Assembly (NCBI GenBank): GCA_963750965.1 | Contig: CAVVSK010000013.1 | Location: 1-64,000, forward strand | Direction of reading: 5' to 3' | Length of the DNA: 64,000 nucleotides | Source of the DNA: CANKHA01 sp963750965 | GTDB taxonomy: Bacteria > Pseudomonadota > Alphaproteobacteria > Rhizobiales > Xanthobacteraceae | Part shown: positions 25,692-34,186 of the stretch, one piece after another | Numbering within the stretch: the first letter of the stretch is position 1 | Layout: each line of letters begins with the position of its first letter | The notes under the pieces: generated by a model | The model's input: the letters and a program-made list of their open reading frames with translations, nothing else | Database searches by the model: none | Told to the model about the DNA's origin: nothing | Made by a program: the position numbers and the translations under genes

Positions 25692-26338
25692 GGCACTCTC
25701 CCGTTATGCGTTGGACCACGGCCGCAATCGGCCACGCGCAGAACAGCCTAGGATTGACGGCACATGGTGAACGAACTCCAAATGCGTCGGCCAGGATCAG
25801 TGCGGACTTGGGAATTTTTAACGTCGGCGCAAGAGAAGCCCGCCAAGTTTCTATCTGGGACCAGAAGAGACAGGAAGGCGAGCAGGGGCGAACTAATTGG
25901 GCAGTTTCACGGTCGATGATTCGGCCTCGCAACCGACCGGTGGGGGCTAATCGCCGCGGGTCTCTCGCGGAGAGATCATCACGATCTGCAGGGGCATTGG
26001 CAGGCTTATGGCTGCGAGCGAAGGCGTATAACCAGGATTTCGCTGCGGCAGAGATCTCGGGGACAAAATTGGTTGCCGTTAGTTAAAAAGCAAGCGTTCG
26101 CCCTTACCCCATTTTTAGGGTCGCCGGTCATAGTGCGCCCTACGCGAGCGTCAGACGCCGGTCCTCGATAAGTGGCAAAGAGAACCCACGCGTTTTGAAT
26201 TGAGGCGGACTTTTTTGTTAGCCGTTTACTACGCTACCGCTGCAAAAACGGGGGGTCCATCTTACCCCTTCTTAAGGTCTCGCGGTTAGGGTCTGAACGC
26301 TTGCCACACGCTGTCATCTTTTTATGGAGCAACCGACT
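25692..26338. other. Long non-coding region upstream of the Flp pilin gene
   Basis: About 640 bases without a convincing gene. Open frames at 25706-26086 (+) and 25672-25932 (-) give low-complexity Arg/Ala-rich peptides with no family resemblance. It must hold the divergent promoters of the CpaC-N-like gene and flp. A related motif occurs twice: CTTACCCC then ATTTTTAGGGTC at 26103-26122, and CTTACCCC then TTCTTAAGGTC at 26261-26279. The stretch 26200-26330 is richer in A and T than its surroundings, fitting a promoter zone. No clear -35/-10 pair could be assigned. Confidence 0.5.
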
Positions 26339-26509
26339 ATGCGTACTGTGTCACGTTTCCTTCGCGACGACTCCGGCGCCACCGCCATTGAATATGGCCT
26401 GATCGCCGCGGGCATCTCCGTAGCCATCATCGCTGCCGTGCAGGCGCTCGGGACCTCGCTGTCCGCGACGTTCCAGGCTGTCAACACAGCCCTGCAGCCT
26501 GCGGAATAA
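26339..26509 (+). CDS. Flp family type IVb pilin
   Basis: The major pilin subunit of the Tad system, 56 residues. After the leader RTVSRFLRDDSG comes ATAIEYGLIAAGISVAIIAA: cleavage is expected after Gly, leaving Ala at +1 and Glu-Tyr at +5/+6, the Flp hallmark. A hydrophobic helix follows and then a short tail (SATFQAVNTALQPAE). I chose the ATG at 26339 because GGAG (26326-26329) lies nine bases upstream, whereas the ATG at 26324 overlaps that site and has none. A strong terminator follows, so the pilin can be made in excess of the assembly proteins downstream. Confidence 0.93.
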   Translation: MRTVSRFLRDDSGATAIEYGLIAAGISVAIIAAVQALGTSLSATFQAVNTALQPAE

Positions 26510-26528
26510 TGCTGCCAAATCTGGTCAA

Positions 26529-26564
26529 AGCCTGCCTCCCGCAACGGAGGCAGGCTTTTTCTTT
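26529..26564 (+). terminator. Rho-independent terminator after the Flp pilin gene
   Basis: AGCCTGCCTCC (26529-26539) and GGAGGCAGGCT (26546-26556) form a perfect 11-base stem with a six-base loop, followed by a T-rich run (TTTTTCTTT). It begins about 20 bases after the flp stop codon, and separates the highly expressed pilin from cpaA. Confidence 0.92.
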
Positions 26565-26662
26565 ACCGGACTCCGTTGCGCTAACCGATCCGCAATATCG
26601 GCGAGCATAGTCTGCGGGCGGGGCAAATCGCGCATGGATCCCGCATGGATGGAATGGGCGTT

Positions 26663-27166
26663 ATGACCGAAGCCATCAAGCTGCTGTTGTTTCCGGCCAT
26701 GATGGCCTTCGCCGCCTCGAGCGACCTGTTGACCATGACGATCCCCAATCGGGTATCGCTGCTTATGATTGGCGGCTTCTTACTGTTAGCCGTCGCAACC
26801 GGGATGAGTCTGGAACAGATCGCGATGCATGCGGCTGCCGGTCTGCTCGTCCTCGTTCTTGCATTCGCATTCTTCACTCGCGGCTGGATCGGCGGTGGAG
26901 ATGCCAAGCTGGCGGCCGCGACCGCTTTATGGTTTGGCTTTGAGCATCTTATGGAATACCTGATCTACGGCTCGATCTTCGGCGGTGCGCTGACACTCTT
27001 ACTCCTCCAGTTTCGAGCGTTTCCGCTCCCGGCCCTGCTCTTAGGGCATACCTGGGCCGAGCGGCTGCACGAGCCGAAGGGCGGCGTGCCTTACGGCATC
27101 GCGCTCGCGGCGGCCGCCATGGTGGTCTATCCCGCCACCCCCTGGATGCAGGGCATCACCGGCTGA
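26663..27166 (+). CDS. cpaA: Prepilin peptidase CpaA (TadV-like)
   Basis: Inner-membrane aspartyl peptidase (A24 family) that cleaves Flp and TadE-like prepilins. It has 167 residues from ATG 26663; ATG 26645 would add six. The first catalytic Asp is in AASSDLLTMTIPNRVSL, and the second is in RGWIGGGDAKLAAATAL, the GxGD signature. Five to six membrane helices are visible. As in other CpaA/TadV enzymes, the N-terminal methylation domain of classical PilD is absent. It is separated from flp by a terminator and from cpaB by about 160 bases, so it may have its own promoter. Confidence 0.92.
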   Translation: MTEAIKLLLFPAMMAFAASSDLLTMTIPNRVSLLMIGGFLLLAVATGMSLEQIAMHAAAGLLVLVLAFAFFTRGWIGGGDAKLAAATALWFGFEHLMEYLIYGSIFGGALTLLLLQFRAFPLPALLLGHTWAERLHEPKGGVPYGIALAAAAMVVYPATPWMQGITG

Positions 27167-27226
27167 GCGGCGTCCGGTCGCCCCGGCGGCGGCAACGTTC
27201 CATTAACTCGATTTAGATACGCCTGA

Positions 27227-27234
27227 TTAACCAT
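27227..27234 (+). promoter_or_regulatory. Possible CtrA half-site before cpaB
   Basis: TTAACCAT lies 97 bases before cpaB, with another TTAA (27203-27206) a short distance upstream. TTAACCAT is the form of half-site bound by the cell-cycle regulator CtrA in Caulobacter, where pilin and cpa genes are CtrA targets. An eight-base match in a 164-base gap is weak evidence. Confidence 0.28.
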
Positions 27235-27330
27235 GCTTTGACCTTTGCATGATCAAATCGGCTTTGGGGAGAGCGCGCATCCGCTCCACCCTATGAAGTA
27301 GGCGACCGCACAGTCTGGGAAAGCAAGCGT

Positions 27331-28144
27331 ATGAAAGTCGCGCGTATTATTGTGCTTGGCGTCGCTGTCGCTGCCGGCGGCCTCGCGGCACTTATGGCCG
27401 GACGGCAGACACAAGCGCCGCCGGTGCCGAAGCCAGTGGCCATGGATACGACAGAGGTGCTTGTCGCAAAAGGCGATATTGGCATCGGGCAAGCCGTCAC
27501 CGCAGCCGACATGCAGTGGCAGATCTGGCCGGTCGCTGCCGCCGGTCCCCATTTTATCCGCAAGACAGAAAAACCTAATATTATCAGTGACTTAGCTGGA
27601 TCGCTCGCGCGCGCGCCGCTGGTTGCCGGCGAGCCGATCCGCGAGGCGAAGTTGATTAAGACCAACGGCTCCGGATTTATGGCTGCGATCCTGCCGTCCG
27701 GCATGCGCGCGGTCTCCACCGAAATCTCGCCGGAAACCGGCGCCGGCGGGTTCATCCTGCCTAACGATCATGTCGACGTGATCCTGTCGCGACGCGATCG
27801 CGACGGGGAGAAATCGTCCGGCCAAGCTGGCTTCGTGAGCGAGACAATTCTCAACAACATCCGCGTGCTGGCGATCGACCAGGCAATTGAGGAAAAGGGC
27901 GGCCAGAAGGTGGTGGTTGGCAAGACCGCCACGCTCGAGCTTAGCCTGGGCCAAGCGGAAACACTCGCGCTCTCGCGCCAGCTCGGAACGCTCTCGCTCG
28001 CACTGCGCAGCCTCGCTGACGGCAGCAAGTCGGCGACTGAAGAAAAGGTTAACAGCGTGGTGGTCTACCGCGGCATCGAGCGCGAGTCTACAACTGCCGC
28101 CCAAATGCGAGCGGGGCGCGACGACCACGACGACGCCGAAATGA
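27331..28144 (+). CDS. cpaB: Flp pilus assembly protein CpaB (RcpC-like), 3' end frameshifted
   Basis: Periplasmic, membrane-anchored assembly factor with SAF domain. The N-terminal helix is ARIIVLGVAVAAGGLAAL, the SAF-like block is TTEVLVAKGDIGIGQAVTAA, and the CpaB core reads MRAVSTEISPETGAGGFILP then NDHVDVILSRRD. As given, the frame has no stop and runs into cpaC. In the next frame, however, the sequence after a GGGG run (28113-28116) reads GATTTTTPK and stops at TGA 28142-28144. Dropping one G yields a 270-residue protein of the usual size and a typical Thr-rich tail, and leaves a separate ribosome binding site for cpaC. I therefore treat the fusion as an artefact. Confidence 0.85.
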
Positions 28145-28167
28145 AGGACAAGAGGGGGACAGCCGAA

Positions 28168-29625
28168 ATGCTGCATACCAACCTGACGCGGTCGCCGTCC
28201 CGGATAGCGGTGGCAGTGCTGGTCGGCGGAACCCTGCTTAATCCTGCGGGTGCCGCCGATACACGCGTGGTCAAGGGAAGGGCCGCAGCACCGGTCGCAA
28301 CGGCGGCTATCACCGCGAGCGAGGAAACCTCGCAGTTCATCCCCCTGGGCATCGGAAAATCCGTGGTGATCGACCTGCCGGTGGACATCAAGGACGTGCT
28401 GGTGGCGGATCCCAAGATTGCCAACGCGGTCGTACGCTCGGAGCGACGTGCCTATTTGATCGGCGTCGCGATTGGACAAACAAACGTCTTTTTCTTCGAT
28501 GCCGCGGGCCGGCAAATCGCGGGCTATGACATTGCGGTAACGCGCGACCTGAATGGCATGCGCGCGGCACTGAGGCAGGCATTGCCTGATGTGCAGATCG
28601 AAGGTGTCGGCGATGGAGTAATGCTGCGGGGTAGCGTCGCCAGCCCTGAGGAATCTCAGCAGGCTTTTGATCTCGCCGTAAAGCTCGTAGGCTCCGATGC
28701 CAAGGTGTTCAATGGCATCTCCGTCCGCGGCCGCGACCAGGTGCTGCTGAAAGTGACCGTCGCCGAAGTGCAGCGCGATGTGATTAAGCAGCTTGGGATC
28801 GACCTCAACGCCAACGCCAATTTGGGCGCCACCGTCATCGATTTCGTCAATGCCAATCCTTTCACCGCGACCGGCCAGGCCCTGAGCAACAGCGACCTGA
28901 CGCTGTCGAACTCCGGCTTAACTGCAAGGCTGCGGGCGATGGAACGGGCCGGCGTTATTCGCACCCTGGCAGAGCCGAATATCACCGCAATTTCTGGCGA
29001 AACCGCAACGTTTGTTGCCGGCGGCGAATTCCCAATCCCGGCAGGCCTGAGCTGCGACACCACCCGCTCGCCGCCAATTTGCCAGCAGCAGATCGAATGG
29101 AAGAAGTTCGGCGTGAGTTTGAATTTTCGCCCTGTCGTGCTGTCGGAAGGCCGTATCAGCCTCAAGGTCATGACGGAAGTTACAGATCTTTCTACCGACA
29201 ATGCGATGACATTCTCGGTGCCGGGCTCCCCTACCTCCCTGACCGTGCCGTCAATCCGCACCCGCCGGGCCGATACCGTGCTTGAGATTCCCTCTGGCGG
29301 CTCGATGGCGATGGCCGGCATTCTGCAAGAACAGACGCGGCAGCATATCAACGGCTTTCCCGGCCTGATGCAGATTCCCGTACTGGGCGCGCTGTTTAAA
29401 AGCCGTGACTACATCAACCGCCAGACCGAGCTGATGGTGCTGGTGACGCCCTATCTTGTGCGCGCGACGGCGAAAAAGAATCTGTCGAAGCCTGACGATG
29501 GCTTCGCCGATGCGTCCGATCCTTCGAGCGTGCTGCTGGGCCGTCTCAATCGAATCTATGGCATCGCCGGCCGCGTCGATCCAAACCAGATTTATCACGG
29601 AAACTACGGTTACAACCTCGATTGA
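28168..29625 (+). CDS. cpaC: Outer-membrane secretin CpaC (RcpA)
   Basis: Type II/III-like secretin forming the outer-membrane pore of the Flp pilus. It has 485 residues from the ATG at 28168, which has AGGGGGA eight bases upstream and begins a signal peptide ending near LNPAGAA. The N-terminal secretin domain includes SVVIDLPVDIKDVLVADPKI and VVRSERRAYLIGVAIGQTNV. A BON-like part (DVQIEGVGDGVMLRGSVASP) follows. The secretin core has LLKVTVAEVQRDVIKQLGID and ends with VPVLGALF-type IPVLGALFKSRDYINRQTEL then MVLVTPYLV, the diagnostic end. As given, the reading frame is continuous with cpaB upstream; see that entry. Confidence 0.93.
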   Translation: MLHTNLTRSPSRIAVAVLVGGTLLNPAGAADTRVVKGRAAAPVATAAITASEETSQFIPLGIGKSVVIDLPVDIKDVLVADPKIANAVVRSERRAYLIGVAIGQTNVFFFDAAGRQIAGYDIAVTRDLNGMRAALRQALPDVQIEGVGDGVMLRGSVASPEESQQAFDLAVKLVGSDAKVFNGISVRGRDQVLLKVTVAEVQRDVIKQLGIDLNANANLGATVIDFVNANPFTATGQALSNSDLTLSNSGLTARLRAMERAGVIRTLAEPNITAISGETATFVAGGEFPIPAGLSCDTTRSPPICQQQIEWKKFGVSLNFRPVVLSEGRISLKVMTEVTDLSTDNAMTFSVPGSPTSLTVPSIRTRRADTVLEIPSGGSMAMAGILQEQTRQHINGFPGLMQIPVLGALFKSRDYINRQTELMVLVTPYLVRATAKKNLSKPDDGFADASDPSSVLLGRLNRIYGIAGRVDPNQIYHGNYGYNLD

Positions 29626-29640
29626 CCTGAGGAAACTTCC

Positions 29641-30390
29641 ATGTCCGGCTTCCGCTCCTGCCTTATCGACCGGAGAAGACTTCGGTCTGCTGCCATCGGT
29701 GGCGTGCTCGCCGCCGCGGGCGCGGTGCTGCTTTCCGGCTGCTACACTGTCAAGGATACGACTGCTTCAATTCCGACCGATTATCGCCAACGTCATCCGA
29801 TAACGATCAAGGAAACCGATCACACCATCGAGGTTTTCGTCGGATCGAACCGGGGCGGCCTCAACGCCAGCCAGCGCGCCGATGTGCTCGCTTTTGCGCA
29901 GGCATGGAAGAAGGAAGCCACCGGCGGCATCATCATCGATCAGCCGATCGGCATGTCCAATCAACTCGCCGCCGACGAGGCCGTGCGCGAAGCCCGCTCG
30001 CTCCTCGCCGCCGCCGGATTGCCGCCTAACGCCGTAGCGGTGAGGCGCTATCACCCGAAAAATCGCATCGCCCTTGCCACGGTGCGATTGAATTACCCCA
30101 GGGTAGCCGCCGAAGCGGGCCCCTGCGGCCTCTGGCCGGCCGATCTCGGGGCGACTTATGAGCCTCAGCATTATGAGAACAAGCCTTATTGGAATCTCGG
30201 CTGCGCCACCCAGCGCAATCTGGCCGCCATGGTCGCTAATCCCGCCGACTTGGTGCAGTCCCGTGGCGAAGACGCCAATGCCTACATGGCGCGCCGCACT
30301 GTCGTGCTTGAAAATTACCGCAAGGGAGACCCCACCGGCACGCGCTATTCCACTCCGAACCAAGGCATGATCACAGAAGCAGGCCGATGA
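29641..30390 (+). CDS. cpaD: Flp pilus assembly lipoprotein CpaD (RcpB)
   Basis: A 249-residue outer-membrane-associated lipoprotein that supports the CpaC secretin. The lipobox is LLSGC near residue 32, after a long leader beginning SGFRSCLIDRRRLRSAAIGG. The mature region contains the CpaD block HTIEVFVGSNRGGLNASQRA and a C-terminal portion with GPCGLWPADLG and WNLGCATQRNLAAMVANPAD then LVQSR, which is highly characteristic. It lies 15 bases after cpaC and overlaps cpaE by four bases (ATGA). Confidence 0.93.
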   Translation: MSGFRSCLIDRRRLRSAAIGGVLAAAGAVLLSGCYTVKDTTASIPTDYRQRHPITIKETDHTIEVFVGSNRGGLNASQRADVLAFAQAWKKEATGGIIIDQPIGMSNQLAADEAVREARSLLAAAGLPPNAVAVRRYHPKNRIALATVRLNYPRVAAEAGPCGLWPADLGATYEPQHYENKPYWNLGCATQRNLAAMVANPADLVQSRGEDANAYMARRTVVLENYRKGDPTGTRYSTPNQGMITEAGR

Positions 30391-31670
30391 TCACACAGGC
30401 ATTACAAGCGGAAGAAGCCGAGCTCATCCCGAACGAGCCGATCGCGCCAGACGAGCACATCGCGCCGGCGCCACGGATTTCCGTCCAGGCGTTCTGCGAC
30501 ACCGTGGAAACCGCCTCAGCGGTGCAAGCAGCGGGCGATGACCGCCGTCTTGTCAAGGCGCACCTGAAGCTGCAGATGGGCGGCGTCACCGCGGCGGTTG
30601 AGGCCTATCGCACCTCGCCCACGCCGAATGTGGTCCTACTCGAAACCGAGACGCGCGGGCACGACATCCTTGCCGGCCTCGACCAATTGGCTGAGGTCTG
30701 CGACGCCGGCACGCGCGTCGTCGTCGTGGGCCGGATCAACGATGTGGTGCTCTACCGTGAGCTGGTTCGGCGTGGAGTCAGCGATTATCTCATCGCTCCG
30801 GTCAGCACGATCGACGTCGTTCGCGCGATCTGCGGCCTGTATGCGCCGGCTGCGGATGCCAAGCCGCTCGGCCGCGTCATCGCGGTAGTCGGTGCCAAGG
30901 GTGGCGTCGGCGCCTCGACCATTGCCCATAACCTGGCCTGGGCCATCGCAGGCGATCTCAAGTTGGATGCTGTCGTTACCGATCTGGATCTCGCCTTCGG
31001 CACGGCTGGGCTGGATTACAACCAGGACCCCTCGCAGGGTATTGCGGACGCGGTTTTCTCGCCCGAGCGTATCGACACCAATTTCATTGACCGGCTGCTG
31101 TCGAAGTGCACCGATCATCTCAGCCTGCTGGCAGCGCCCGCGACGCTGGACCGCGTCTATGACTTTGCCTCGGAATCTTTTGAGGCCATATTCAATTCGC
31201 TGCGCTCCACCATTCCCTGTGTCGTGCTCGACGTGCCACACCAGTGGACCGGATGGACTCGCCGCACGCTGATCAGCGCCGACGATATTCTGGTTGTAGC
31301 CGAGCCGGATCTCGCCAATCTGCGTAATACCAAGAACCTTATCGATCTGCTGCGGGCTGCGCGGCCGAACGACCGTCGCCCGCTCTACTGCCTCAATCGG
31401 GTGGGTGTGCCAAAACGGCCAGAAATCAAAGTGGCTGATTTCGCCAAAGCGCTCGATGACCAGCCGGTGGTGACCATTCCCTTCGAGCCGCAATTGTTCG
31501 GCACCGCTGCCAACAATGGCCAGATGATCGCGGAAATTTCCGCCAGCCATAAGACCACAGAATCCTTCCGCCTGATGGCGCAACTCCTTACCGGCCGCCT
31601 GGAAGCTAAGCGTCAGCGGGCGGGCCTGCTGAGCCCGCTGCTGGCGAGGTTCAGTAAGCGCCCGGCCTGA
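30387..31670 (+). CDS. cpaE: Pilus assembly ATPase-like protein CpaE (TadZ)
   Basis: A 427-residue localisation factor that recruits the Tad machinery, often to a cell pole. The N-terminal part (about 90-160) is a receiver-like fold (LLETETRGHDILAGLDQLAE, then RVVVVGRINDVVLYRELV). The C-terminal part is a ParA/MinD-type ATPase with a deviant Walker A, VVGAKGGVGASTIAHNLA (about residues 170-187). Walker B-like VVTDLDLAFGTAG follows, then VLDVPHQWTGWTRRTL. The tail is basic (SPLLARFSKRPA). Start overlaps cpaD stop. cpaF follows after 20 bases. Confidence 0.93.
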   Translation: MITQALQAEEAELIPNEPIAPDEHIAPAPRISVQAFCDTVETASAVQAAGDDRRLVKAHLKLQMGGVTAAVEAYRTSPTPNVVLLETETRGHDILAGLDQLAEVCDAGTRVVVVGRINDVVLYRELVRRGVSDYLIAPVSTIDVVRAICGLYAPAADAKPLGRVIAVVGAKGGVGASTIAHNLAWAIAGDLKLDAVVTDLDLAFGTAGLDYNQDPSQGIADAVFSPERIDTNFIDRLLSKCTDHLSLLAAPATLDRVYDFASESFEAIFNSLRSTIPCVVLDVPHQWTGWTRRTLISADDILVVAEPDLANLRNTKNLIDLLRAARPNDRRPLYCLNRVGVPKRPEIKVADFAKALDDQPVVTIPFEPQLFGTAANNGQMIAEISASHKTTESFRLMAQLLTGRLEAKRQRAGLLSPLLARFSKRPA

Positions 31671-31690
31671 CGCCTCTTGGAGTTCGCCTT

Positions 31691-33214
31691 TTGTTTGGAA
31701 AACGCAGCACGGCGGCCGTTGAAACCCACAGCCCGGTAGCGGAAGCACCGCGGCCGGTCGCGGCCCCCACTTCCGCGCCCGGCACCCCGGCGCCCGTGGA
31801 GCACGGCCGTACGCCGTTCCCGTCGGCCGGGCTTGGCGCACCTTTGATCGGTGCGCCGGAAAGCCCCAGCCGAAATCCGTCCACGCCGTCGAGCGCACAG
31901 ATGATGACTAACGCCGACACGCGGCGTTCGGAATCCTATTACGAGGTCAAAGGTACGATCTTCGGGGCCTTGATCGAGGCCATCGATTTGGCCCAGCTGG
32001 CGCGGCTCGATGCCGAGAATGCACGCGAAGAGATCCGCGATATCGTCAACGAGATCATCGCCATCAAGCATGTCGTGATGTCGATTGCCGAGCAGGAGGA
32101 ACTGCTCGACGATATCTGTAACGACGTGCTCGGCTATGGACCCCTGGAACCGCTGCTGGCACGCGACGATATCGCCGACATCATGGTGAACGGCTCGGGC
32201 ACCGTGTACATCGAAGTCGCCGGCAAAATCCAGCGCACCGGGATTCGTTTCCGCGACAACCAACAACTTCTGAACATCTGCCAGCGCATCGTCAGCCAAG
32301 TCGGCCGGCGCGTGGACGAATCCTCGCCGATCTGCGACGCGCGTCTCGCCGACGGCTCGCGCGTCAACGTCATCGCCCCGCCGCTGGCGATCGACGGCCC
32401 CGCCCTCACCATCCGCAAGTTCCGGAAAGAAAAGCTGACTCTGGACCAGCTGGTGAAATACGGGACGATCACACCCGAGGGCGCGCGGATCCTGCAGATC
32501 ATCGGCCGCTGCCGCGTCAACAGCATCATATCGGGAGGCACCGGCTCCGGTAAGACCACGCTGCTCAATTGCCTGACGCAATACATCGACAATACCGAGC
32601 GCATCATCACCTGCGAAGACGCGGCCGAATTGCAGCTGCAACAGCCGCACGTGGTCCGTCTGGAAACCCGGCCGCCCAACCTGGAAGGCGAAGGCCAGGT
32701 TTCCATGCGCGATCTGGTCCGCAACTGCCTGCGCATGCGGCCCGAACGCATTATCGTCGGCGAGGTGCGCGGCCCCGAGGCTTTCGACCTGTTGCAGGCG
32801 ATGAACACTGGCCATGACGGCTCGATGGGCACGCTGCATGCCAACAACCCGCGCGAAGGGCTTTCTCGGCTGGAATCGATGATCACCATGGGCGGCTTTA
32901 CGCTGCCCTCGCGCACCATTCGCGAGATGATCTGTGCATCGGTCGACGTGATCATCCAGGCGGCGCGCCTGCGCGACGGCTCGCGCCGCATCACCCACAT
33001 CACCGAGGTGATAGGCATGGAAGGCGAAGTGATCATCACGCAGGACCTGTTCGTTTACGACCTGCTCGGGGAAGACGCGAACGGCAACCTGATAGGGCGG
33101 CATCGCTCCACCGGCATCGGCAGGCCGCGCTTCTGGGACCGCGCGCGCTACTATGGCGAGGAGCAGAACCTGGCTGCCGCGCTGGACGCCGCTGAACAAG
33201 CAACCAAGAACTGA
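31691..33214 (+). CDS. cpaF: Pilus assembly ATPase CpaF (TadA)
   Basis: Cytoplasmic motor ATPase of the secretion superfamily that powers pilus extension and retraction. It has 507 residues. The start is TTG at 31691, with GGAG eight bases upstream, giving the usual MFGKRS beginning. A Pro/Ala-rich linker (about 10-75) leads to the N-terminal domain and then the catalytic core. The core has Walker A ISGGTGSGKTTLLN (about residues 279-292), the Asp box ERIITCEDAAELQLQQPHVV, Walker B RPERIIVGEVRGPEA, and the His box GHDGSMGTLHANNPREGLSR. All catalytic motifs are intact. tadB follows two bases after the stop. Confidence 0.95.
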   Translation: MFGKRSTAAVETHSPVAEAPRPVAAPTSAPGTPAPVEHGRTPFPSAGLGAPLIGAPESPSRNPSTPSSAQMMTNADTRRSESYYEVKGTIFGALIEAIDLAQLARLDAENAREEIRDIVNEIIAIKHVVMSIAEQEELLDDICNDVLGYGPLEPLLARDDIADIMVNGSGTVYIEVAGKIQRTGIRFRDNQQLLNICQRIVSQVGRRVDESSPICDARLADGSRVNVIAPPLAIDGPALTIRKFRKEKLTLDQLVKYGTITPEGARILQIIGRCRVNSIISGGTGSGKTTLLNCLTQYIDNTERIITCEDAAELQLQQPHVVRLETRPPNLEGEGQVSMRDLVRNCLRMRPERIIVGEVRGPEAFDLLQAMNTGHDGSMGTLHANNPREGLSRLESMITMGGFTLPSRTIREMICASVDVIIQAARLRDGSRRITHITEVIGMEGEVIITQDLFVYDLLGEDANGNLIGRHRSTGIGRPRFWDRARYYGEEQNLAAALDAAEQATKN

Positions 33215-33216
33215 CA

Positions 33217-34179
33217 ATGCAGCCGCTCGCCCTCGCTTTCCTGGTGACCGTCGCGATTGGCGGGTTGGGATGGGTTTTTATCTATCCCCTTCTTATCGGC
33301 GAGCGGCGCGTGGAGCAGCGGCGGGAGAGCGTGGCGCGCGCGCCAACCACCCGTACCGCGCGTGTCGGCAAGTCGCGCCGCGATCAGGTCGAGGACACCC
33401 TGAAGGAGATCGACGCACGGCACAGGGCCGGCAAGCGTCCGCCGCTTAGCGTACGCATTTCGCAAGCCGGCCTCACCTGGTCGAAACAGCGTTTCTTCCT
33501 GACGGCCGCCGTGTTGGGCGTATGTGCCTTCCTTGGCTTCATGTTCACCGGTACAGGTATCATCCCGGCGGCCGGGGTTGGCTTCGCTGCGGCCTTCGGT
33601 CTGCCCTTCTGGATTCTGTCCTTTCTCAAAAAGCGCCGGGAAGCGAAATTCCTCGCGAGCTTCCCCGACGCCGTTGACGTTATTGTGCGCGGCATCAAAT
33701 CCGGCCTGCCGTTGATGGACTGCCTGAGGGTGATCGCCAACGACTCTCAAGAGCCGGTAAGAAGTGAATTCCGCGTCATCATCGAGAGCCAGGCAGTCGG
33801 TATGCCTTTAGGTGAAGCTTGCATCAGGATTTACGAGCGCATGCCGGTTGCGGAGGCTAACTTTTTCGGCATCGTAATCTCCATCCAGCAGAAGGCCGGC
33901 GGCAATCTGTCCGAGGCCCTCGGCAACCTTTCGCGTGTGCTGCGCGACCGTAAGAAAATGAAGGCGAAAATCCAGGCCATGTCGATGGAAGCAAAGGCAT
34001 CCGGTGCGATTATTGCTGCTCTTCCATTTGTGGTAATGGGCCTCGTCTATCTCACCAGTCCCGACTACATCATGCTGCTATTCACGCAAAAGCTGGGCAA
34101 CCTGCTATTGGCCGCCTCGGCGGTCTGGATGTCGATGGGGATTTTCGTCATGCGCAAAATGATCAACTTCGACTTCTGA
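33217..34179 (+). CDS. tadB: Flp pilus platform protein TadB
   Basis: A 320-residue inner-membrane platform protein of the T2SSF family, acting with TadC as the base of the pilus machine. It has an N-terminal helix (ALAFLVTVAIGGLGWVFIYP) and a basic linker. Two helices lie at about residues 90-133. The conserved cytoplasmic domain carries FPDAVDVIVRGIKSGLPLMD then CLRVIA and ANFFGIVISIQQKAGGNLSE then ALGNLSRVLRDR. Terminal helices end in MRKMINFDF. It is spaced two bases after cpaF and seven before tadC. Confidence 0.94.
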   Translation: MQPLALAFLVTVAIGGLGWVFIYPLLIGERRVEQRRESVARAPTTRTARVGKSRRDQVEDTLKEIDARHRAGKRPPLSVRISQAGLTWSKQRFFLTAAVLGVCAFLGFMFTGTGIIPAAGVGFAAAFGLPFWILSFLKKRREAKFLASFPDAVDVIVRGIKSGLPLMDCLRVIANDSQEPVRSEFRVIIESQAVGMPLGEACIRIYERMPVAEANFFGIVISIQQKAGGNLSEALGNLSRVLRDRKKMKAKIQAMSMEAKASGAIIAALPFVVMGLVYLTSPDYIMLLFTQKLGNLLLAASAVWMSMGIFVMRKMINFDF

Positions 34180-34186
34180 GCCGCCA

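Noticed and set aside
25706..26086. A 126-codon plus-strand gene upstream of flp
   Set aside because: Low-complexity Arg/Ala-rich peptide without ribosome binding site or recognisable domain; treated as promoter region.
27331..29625. A genuine 764-residue CpaB-CpaC fusion protein
   Set aside because: A CpaB tail and stop appear in the next frame, and a ribosome binding site and signal peptide for CpaC lie between; the fusion is better explained by one extra base.
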